From positions 838,933-902,932 of the forward strand of contig NZ_JAANNP010000001.1 in assembly GCF_011250635.1 (NCBI RefSeq): 64,000 nt of DNA. The letters are read 5' to 3'. Positions 59,394 to 64,000 of the stretch are shown one piece after another; within the stretch, counting starts at the first letter, position 1, and each line of letters starts with the position of its first letter. The notes under the pieces are model-generated. The model was not told the origin of the DNA. It made no database searches and saw nothing but the letters and a program-made list of their open reading frames with translations. The DNA is from Motilibacter deserti (lineage in GTDB: Bacteria; Actinomycetota; Actinomycetes; Motilibacterales; Motilibacteraceae). Made by a program: the position numbers and the translations under genes.

Positions 59394-60014
59394 GTGGCGC
59401 AGTTCCGGATGAACGGTGCACGCGTGCTCGAGGCCCATCTGGCCGGGGACGCGGTCCGCGCGCTCACCGGCTCGATGGTGGCCTACGAGGGCAACGTGCA
59501 GTTCAAGAACGCCGGCATGGGCGGGGGCGGCGGCTTCAAGGCCGCGCTGAAGCGCAAGATGACCGGCGAGTCTCTCGAGCTGATGGAGATGGCCGGGCAC
59601 GGCGTCGTCTACCTCGCGAGCGAAGGCATGGAGGTCGAGCTCGTCCAGCTCACCGGGGACACGCTCTCGGTCGAGTCGAGCGCGCTGCTCGCCATCGGCC
59701 CCAACCTGCGCACCGACGTGGCCTTCGCCGGGCTGCGCGGCGCAGCGTCCGGGCAAGGGCTCTTCACGACGACGGTGTCCGGCCACGGCGAGCTCGCCGT
59801 GCTGTCCGACGGGCCGATGATCGCGCTCGAGGTCTCTCCCGCGTACCCCCTCGTCGTGGACCCCGACGCCTTCATCGCGCACCGCGGGCAGCTCAACCAG
59901 ACCTTCGTCACCGACGTGTCGTGGAAGTCCCTGATCGGCGAGGGCGGCGGCGAGGCCTACAGCCTGCGCTTCGACGGCTCCGGCGTCGTCTACATCCAGC
60001 CCGCGGAGCGTTGA
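59394..60014 (+). CDS. AIM24-family protein, array member 1
   Basis: 206 residues from GTG 59394, with AGGAGGGA in place. Opens AQFRMNGARVLEAHLAGDAV, then GSMVAYEGNVQFKNAGMGGG, MEMAGHGVVYLASEGMEVEL, LQLAIGPNLRTDVAF-like strand and GLFTTTVSGHGELAVLSDGP: the AIM24 double-stranded beta-helix pattern. No signal peptide. First of three adjacent AIM24 genes, 1 base before the next. Confidence 0.85.
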   Translation: MAQFRMNGARVLEAHLAGDAVRALTGSMVAYEGNVQFKNAGMGGGGGFKAALKRKMTGESLELMEMAGHGVVYLASEGMEVELVQLTGDTLSVESSALLAIGPNLRTDVAFAGLRGAASGQGLFTTTVSGHGELAVLSDGPMIALEVSPAYPLVVDPDAFIAHRGQLNQTFVTDVSWKSLIGEGGGEAYSLRFDGSGVVYIQPAER

Positions 60015-60015
60015 C

Positions 60016-60687
60016 GTGTCCAGGTTCGAGAAGGTCAACAGCAAGGTCGTCAAGGTCCAGCTCGGCGCGCCCGTCGTGGCGCGTCGCGGCTCGATGCTCG
60101 CCTACTCCGGGCAGATCGGCTTCACGCCGCACGGCGTGCCCGGCGGTATGGGCGGCGGCATGGGCGGCTTCGGCGGGCTCGCCGGCGGCCTGATGCAGCG
60201 CGCCGCGGGCGAGCACGTGTCGATGATGGAGGCGCACGGGCAGGGCGAGGTGCACTACGGCTTCCGTGGAGCGCACATCACGCTGCTCGACGTGGCCCCC
60301 GGCCAGCAGCTGCAGGTCGAGGCCGAGCGCCTCCTCGCGCACGACTCCTCGCTGCAGACGTCGACGGTCTTCCTCGGCTCCGGCGGCATCCGGCAGGCCA
60401 TCAGCGGCGCGGTGACGGGCCAGGGCCTGTTCACCACGCAGCTGTCGGGCTCGGGGTCGGTGGCGATCCTCAGCCACGGTGGCACGATCGCGCTGCCCGT
60501 GACGCCACAGAGCCAGGTCGCGGTCGACCCGCAGGCCTACGTCGCCGCGCTCGGCCAGCTCAGCGTGGAGGTCGCGGCGAAGGTCGGCTGGCGCGACGCC
60601 GTCGGCAAGGGGTCCGGCGAGGCCATCCAGCTCAAGGTGACCGGGCAGGGCACGGTCTACGTCCAGGCGAGCGAGCGCAAGCTCTGA
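60016..60687 (+). CDS. AIM24-family protein, array member 2
   Basis: 223 residues from GTG 60016, one base after the stop of member 1. SRFEKVNSKVVKVQLGAPVV opens the domain; a Gly/Met-rich insert (PGGMGGGMGGFGGLAGGLM) sits at residues 43-63; then EHVSMMEAHGQGEVHYGFRG, LLAHDSSLQTSTVFLGSGG and GLFTTQLSGSGSVAILSHGG. Paralogous to member 1 along its length. Cytoplasmic; function unknown. Confidence 0.85.
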   Translation: MSRFEKVNSKVVKVQLGAPVVARRGSMLAYSGQIGFTPHGVPGGMGGGMGGFGGLAGGLMQRAAGEHVSMMEAHGQGEVHYGFRGAHITLLDVAPGQQLQVEAERLLAHDSSLQTSTVFLGSGGIRQAISGAVTGQGLFTTQLSGSGSVAILSHGGTIALPVTPQSQVAVDPQAYVAALGQLSVEVAAKVGWRDAVGKGSGEAIQLKVTGQGTVYVQASERKL

Positions 60688-60720
60688 TGTCGAACGCGCG
60701 GAAGCTCTAGGAGACCGACG

Positions 60721-61470
60721 ATGGCACCCACGATCCTGAACCCGTCCACGCTGCCGAGCGACGACAACGTCAACCCCTACGCGTTCTGCATCGAGCTGCG
60801 CCAGCCGTGGTTCCTGCGCAAGGGCGCGATGATCGCCTACTACGGCCAGGCCAGCTTCGAGGGCCTGGCGCAGACCTCCCTCTCGGCGATGGTCGCCGCC
60901 CGCTTCTCCAGCCCGCTCTACGCCCAGCAGTGGGTCGTCGCCCAGGGCGTGGGCAAGGTGGTCATCGGCGACCGCGGCTACGACATCAACTCCTACGACC
61001 TCGACGCCGGCAACCTCACCATCCGGGCGGCGAACCTGCTCGGGTTCGAGACCGGCCTCGAGCTCAAGCAGTCGATCGTGCCGGGCTTCCTCACCCTCGT
61101 CGGCACCGGCAAGTTCCTCGCCTCCTCCAACGGCCCGGTGATCTTCGCCGAGCCGCCCATGCGGGTGGACCCGGAGGCACTGCTCGGCTGGGCCGACTGC
61201 CCGTCCCCGTCGCACCACTACGACACCGGCTGGATGCAGGGCTTCCTCGGCTCCATGGCCCACGCCGTGCTCGGCGTGCAGTCCGGCGAGGAGCGCCAGT
61301 TCGACTTCACGGGCGCGGGGACGATCCTGTTCCAGTCGACCGAGGTGCCGCGGCCCGACCCGGCCTACCTCGCCCAGCTCGAGAGCCAGGTCACGGGCCT
61401 CGGGGTGCCCGGGCTGCAACGGCTGCAGACCGTGATCGGACAGCGCCTCGCGGCCGAGCAGCAGCACTGA
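60721..61470 (+). CDS. AIM24-family protein, array member 3
   Basis: 249 residues from ATG 60721 (GGAGACCGACG upstream), 33 bases after member 2. NPYAFCIELRQPWFLRKGAM, IAYYGQASFEGLAQTSL, WVVAQGVGKVVIGDRGYDIN and IVPGFLTLVGTGKFLASSNG fit AIM24. It is the most divergent of the three and has an extra C-terminal helix (YLAQLESQVTGLGVPGLQRL). Probably in one operon with members 1 and 2, perhaps forming a hetero-oligomer. Confidence 0.82.
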   Translation: MAPTILNPSTLPSDDNVNPYAFCIELRQPWFLRKGAMIAYYGQASFEGLAQTSLSAMVAARFSSPLYAQQWVVAQGVGKVVIGDRGYDINSYDLDAGNLTIRAANLLGFETGLELKQSIVPGFLTLVGTGKFLASSNGPVIFAEPPMRVDPEALLGWADCPSPSHHYDTGWMQGFLGSMAHAVLGVQSGEERQFDFTGAGTILFQSTEVPRPDPAYLAQLESQVTGLGVPGLQRLQTVIGQRLAAEQQH

Positions 61471-61500
61471 GGCGAGCGCGGGACGGGCGCGACCACGCCG

Positions 61501-61590
61501 TCACCGGCGGTCCAGCCCGTCCCGCGAGTCCGCTCCGAACAGCGGCGTGAGCACAGCGAGCAGGACGAGGAATCCCAGCACTACCAGCAT
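61501..61590 (-). CDS. 29-residue single-pass membrane protein
   Basis: ATG 61590 with GGGAGG nine bases upstream. The sequence MLVVLGFLVLLAVLTPLFGA continues with DSRDGLDRR: one membrane helix, then a polar tail. I recall the LTPLFGADSRDG ending in many actinobacterial micro-proteins of this size, which supports a real gene despite its length. Function unknown. Divergent from the LysR gene. Confidence 0.65.
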   Translation of the reverse strand: MLVVLGFLVLLAVLTPLFGADSRDGLDRR

Positions 61591-61686
61591 TTCTACGGCC
61601 CTCCCGGCCTCTTCGACACCGTCCCGGCCGGGCGGCGTCCGCGTGCTTCCACGCTCCTCGCAGTGGCCTCGAACGACAAGCAATGA

Positions 61687-61732
61687 GTTCTGCACGACCT
61701 TTCAGCTGTGCTGCACGATCGAAGTGCTGCAC
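61687..61732. promoter_or_regulatory. three direct repeats upstream of lysR
   Basis: GTTCTGCAC at 61687-61695, GTGCTGCAC at 61708-61716 and GTGCTGCAC at 61724-61732, starting 21 and 16 bases apart. The last is 10 bases from the LysR start. They lie between the LysR gene and the divergent micro-protein gene, the usual place for LysR-type binding, but they are not the classic T-N11-A dyad. Confidence 0.4.
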
Positions 61733-61741
61733 CATGGGGAC

Positions 61742-62659
61742 GTGCTGGACGTCCGCCGCCTCCGGGTGCTCAAGACCGTCGTCGAGTGCGGGTCGGTCAC
61801 CGCTGCCGCGCACGCACTGAGCTACACGCCCTCCGCCGTCAGCCAGCAGCTCTCGGCCTTGGAGCGGGAGGCCGGGACCCCGCTGTTCGAGAAGGCCGGG
61901 CGGGGGCTGCGGCCGACCGCCGCCGGGACGCTGCTCGCCGAGCACGCCGGCGGGGTGCTCGCCCGCCTCGAGGAGGCCGAGCAGGCGCTGGTGTCGCTGC
62001 GCGCCGGGCAGGCCGGCCAGCTCAGCATGGTCGTGCTGCCCTCGGCGCTGTCCGGCCTGCTGCCCGCAGCGGTGGGCGAGTTCCGTCGCCGCTGCCCGCA
62101 GGTCAGCCTCGACCTGCGTCCGGGAGAGGCGGACGACGCCTTCGCCGCGCTGCGCTCGGGAGTTGCGGACCTCATCGTCGCGGTGCAGCCCGGCTCGGCC
62201 CGCGAGGTGCCCGACGACGGCCTGACCTACGTCCACGTCGTCGACGACTGCTACAAGGTCGTCCTGCCCAAGGCGCACCGGCTCGCGAACCGTCGGCTGA
62301 TCGACGTGGCCGACCTGGCCGAGGAGGACTGGGTGACGACCTCCTCCTGCCCGGGCTACTGCCAGCTGCCGGTCTACGAGACGTGGGAGGCCGCGGGCTT
62401 CACGCCGCGCACCGGCATGGACGCCGACGACTTCCCGGCGGCGCAGGGCTACGTCGCCGCCGGCCTCGGCGTCGCGCTCATCCCGCGCATCGCGCTCACG
62501 AGCGTGCGCGACGACGTCGTCGTGCGCCGGCTGCGCGGCGACGAGCCGTTCCGCCGGATCTTCGCCGTCACGCGGCCGGCCTTGGCCGGCGACACCCGGG
62601 TCCGGCACATGGTCGAGTCGCTGCAGTCCGTCGTGGCGCCGCGGCTGGCGACGGCCTAG
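61742..62659 (+). CDS. LysR-family transcriptional regulator
   Basis: 305 residues from GTG 61742; the upstream in-frame extension overlaps the divergent promoter. N-terminal winged helix: LDVRRLRVLKTVVECGSVTA and AAHALSYTPSAVSQQLSALE. C-terminal periplasmic-binding-like effector domain: LRPGEADDAFAALRSGVADL, VLPKAHRLANRRLIDVADLA and GYVAAGLGVALIPRIALTSV. The inducer is unknown. The downstream secreted-protein gene is 4 bases behind. Confidence 0.88.
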   Translation: MLDVRRLRVLKTVVECGSVTAAAHALSYTPSAVSQQLSALEREAGTPLFEKAGRGLRPTAAGTLLAEHAGGVLARLEEAEQALVSLRAGQAGQLSMVVLPSALSGLLPAAVGEFRRRCPQVSLDLRPGEADDAFAALRSGVADLIVAVQPGSAREVPDDGLTYVHVVDDCYKVVLPKAHRLANRRLIDVADLAEEDWVTTSSCPGYCQLPVYETWEAAGFTPRTGMDADDFPAAQGYVAAGLGVALIPRIALTSVRDDVVVRRLRGDEPFRRIFAVTRPALAGDTRVRHMVESLQSVVAPRLATA

Positions 62660-62663
62660 CGCG

Positions 62664-63650
62664 ATGGCGGTCGACTTCCCCCGATGGCTGGCGGTCCCCG
62701 TGGCGTCGGCTGCCTTCCTCGGCGCTGCCCTCGTCAGCGCGCCGGGCGCGGCGGCGGACGTGGTCCAGTGGCCGGACGAGGCGGGCGACGGCGGCGTCGC
62801 CCAGGCGGACGTCACGGCGTACTCGCTCGGCGTCTTCGCCGACTTCACCGGCGGCAGCGTGCGGCTGGCGGCGTACGACGCCACCGCGGTGACCCGCCTC
62901 GTCATCAGCGTCTCGCTGGACGTGGACGCGGACGGCTCGGCCGACTACGTGATCTGGAAGTACGCCCGCCCCGGCCCGGTCGAGGTCATCCGCGAGTCCG
63001 ACGCCGAGACCGTCTGCACCAACGGCTTCGCCGCCTACGACCCCGCAGCCTCGACGGTCTCGGTGTACGCCCCGAGCAGCTGTGTGGGCAGCCCCGCCTC
63101 GGCGCGCGCCCAGGTCTACGTCGGCGGCTACGCCCTGGCCACCGGGGCCGCGGACTTCGCCCCCGACGCCGACAGCTTCTCCCCCGCCGTGCGCGTGAGC
63201 CCGGCCTCGCCGCTGCAGCCGCCCGCGGCGACGCCCGCGCCCACGCCGGCTCCGCCCGCGCCCCCTGCGCCCACACCGACCCCGACCCCGACCCCGACAA
63301 CGTCCCCCGTGCCGCCCGTCGCCCCGGAGCCCGGGACGGCCGCGCGGACGGCGCCGCGGGCCCGGGCGAGCGTGTCCTACAGCCGTGGCGTCGCGACGGT
63401 GTGCGTGGTGGCGCGCTCGGGCTCGGCCCCGCTGCGCGCGGAGCGGGTGCAACTGCTGACGAAGCCGCCCCGGGCCGCCGCCTGGCGCGCGGGGCCGGCG
63501 TACACGCTCAACCGCGTGGGGCGGGCGTGCGTCACGCAGCCGGCGGTGCGGGTCTGGCAGTACCGCTGGCGGGTGCTCGGCAGCCCGGCCGTCACCCCGG
63601 TGACGACCGGCACGGTGCGAGTGGAGCCGCGGCCCGTCCGGGAGCGCTGA
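62664..63650 (+). CDS. secreted protein with Pro-rich linker, unknown function
   Basis: 328 residues, ATG 62664, four bases after lysR. Signal peptide WLAVPVASAAFLGAALVSAP ... AAA, then a beta-rich domain (QADVTAYSLGVFADFTGGSV, RLVISVSLDVDADGSADYVI) and a PTPTPT/PAPP linker (about 190-225). The C-terminal domain (SVSYSRGVATVCVVARSGSA, WQYRWRVLGSPAVTPVTTGT) is Arg- and Val-rich. Exported; no family recognised. The linker DNA holds CCGACCCCGACCCCGACC triplet-type repeats. Confidence 0.75.
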   Translation: MAVDFPRWLAVPVASAAFLGAALVSAPGAAADVVQWPDEAGDGGVAQADVTAYSLGVFADFTGGSVRLAAYDATAVTRLVISVSLDVDADGSADYVIWKYARPGPVEVIRESDAETVCTNGFAAYDPAASTVSVYAPSSCVGSPASARAQVYVGGYALATGAADFAPDADSFSPAVRVSPASPLQPPAATPAPTPAPPAPPAPTPTPTPTPTTSPVPPVAPEPGTAARTAPRARASVSYSRGVATVCVVARSGSAPLRAERVQLLTKPPRAAAWRAGPAYTLNRVGRACVTQPAVRVWQYRWRVLGSPAVTPVTTGTVRVEPRPVRER

Positions 63651-63790
63651 CGCGCCGCGACCGCGACGACCACGCCGGGGCGTACGAGCTGGCGTCCCTC
63701 GTGTGCCGCTCGTAGGCCAATGATCGACGGCTGGCCCGGCCGGCCCTTATGCACGCGACGCATGAGGACGTCGAGTGGGAGGATCAGGGC

Positions 63791-64000
63791 ATGGAGGTCC
63801 TGCAATCTGCCAAGCTCGCCGATGTCCTCTACGACGTCCGCGGCCCCGCACTGACCCGGGCGAAGGAGCTGGAGAGCGCAGGGCACCGGGTCCTCAAGCT
63901 CAACATCGGCAACCCCGCGCCGTTCGGCTTCGAGGCGCCGCACGAGCTGCTCGAGGACATGATCGCGAACCTGCCGATCGCGCAGGGCTACAGCGACAGC
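63791..64000 (+). CDS. AlaA-like pyridoxal-phosphate aminotransferase, 3' end outside window
   Basis: Only the first 70 residues are visible. ATG 63791 has GGGAGGATCAGGGC upstream. EVLQSAKLADVLYDVRGPAL, TRAKELESAGHRVLKLNIGN and PAPFGFEAPHELLEDMIANL are the start of class I aminotransferases of the alanine-synthesising AlaA/AspC type (the GNPAPFGF motif). It would transfer an amino group between glutamate and pyruvate in the cytoplasm. The lysine that binds pyridoxal phosphate lies beyond the window. Confidence 0.85.
   Translation, partial: MEVLQSAKLADVLYDVRGPALTRAKELESAGHRVLKLNIGNPAPFGFEAPHELLEDMIANLPIAQGYSDS

Noticed and set aside
56745-60053. Minus-strand frame of about 1100 codons
   Set aside because: It runs opposite the TIR, protease and AIM24 genes, all of which have clear motifs and ribosome sites; the translation is compositionally biased.
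63235-63310. CCGACC-type short tandem repeats
   Set aside because: They encode the Pro/Thr linker of a secreted protein, an ordinary feature.

Overview
The window is high-GC DNA (codon third positions are almost all G or C) with dense, often translationally coupled genes. SARP and LAL regulators, WXG100-type proteins, a Tad pilus locus, HelR, an NnaR-like regulator, AIM24 proteins and DUF2630 point to an actinomycete (Actinomycetota). I see nothing that fixes the genus. No rRNA, tRNA, CRISPR or insertion sequence was recognised.

Layout. 1-3400: the start of a secreted beta-helix protein (probably frameshifted) and a HelR-type RNA polymerase-recycling ATPase. 3500-8270: a minus-strand Tad/Flp pilus operon (tadA, tadB, tadC, a small pilin-like gene, two tadE-like genes, one tadG-like gene). 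8565-12300: an AfsR-type SARP/NB-ARC/TPR regulator, with an 11-bp-period direct repeat of SARP/AfsR type between it and a divergent small gene. 12695-19790: a type VII (WXG100-linked) polymorphic toxin island. It has one intact WXG100-toxin-immunity operon, an orphan toxin C-terminus with its immunity gene and an SseB-like gene, a second copy of the 80-residue immunity gene, N- and C-terminal remnants of a second copy of the toxin gene, a YezG-like immunity gene, a pseudogene and a divergent pair of WXG100-like genes.

19870-29225: a zinc alcohol dehydrogenase, then a group of secreted proteins (a lipoprotein, a beta-rich protein, an HExxH metalloprotease, a serine alpha/beta hydrolase) around a truncated haemoglobin and a LAL/LuxR regulator. 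Four copies of a 17-bp palindrome, TGAGCA-N5-TGCTCA, lie in the promoters of this group and suggest a small regulon. 29235-37650: assimilatory nitrate/nitrite reduction (nirD, nirB, a small unknown gene, nasC, narK) and the NnaR-like regulator. 37800-50750: transporters, a DUF3445 enzyme, three-subunit proton-translocating transhydrogenase with a DosR-like palindrome upstream, DUF3352 protein, idi, an AIM24 protein, and a molybdenum oxidoreductase/flavin reductase/zinc-ribbon trio.

50889-54395: a three-gene redox-signalling module (receiver-thioredoxin-reductase fusion, cNMP-sensing histidine kinase, UBP zinc finger). 54430-64000: small conserved genes, an HNH lipoprotein, a TIR-domain protein, a secreted S1 protease with a C-terminal DUF642-like domain, three tandem AIM24 genes, a 29-residue membrane protein opposite a LysR regulator, a secreted protein, and the start of an AlaA-like aminotransferase that runs off the window.

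All functions are inferred from motifs and remembered family signatures; no database search was run.
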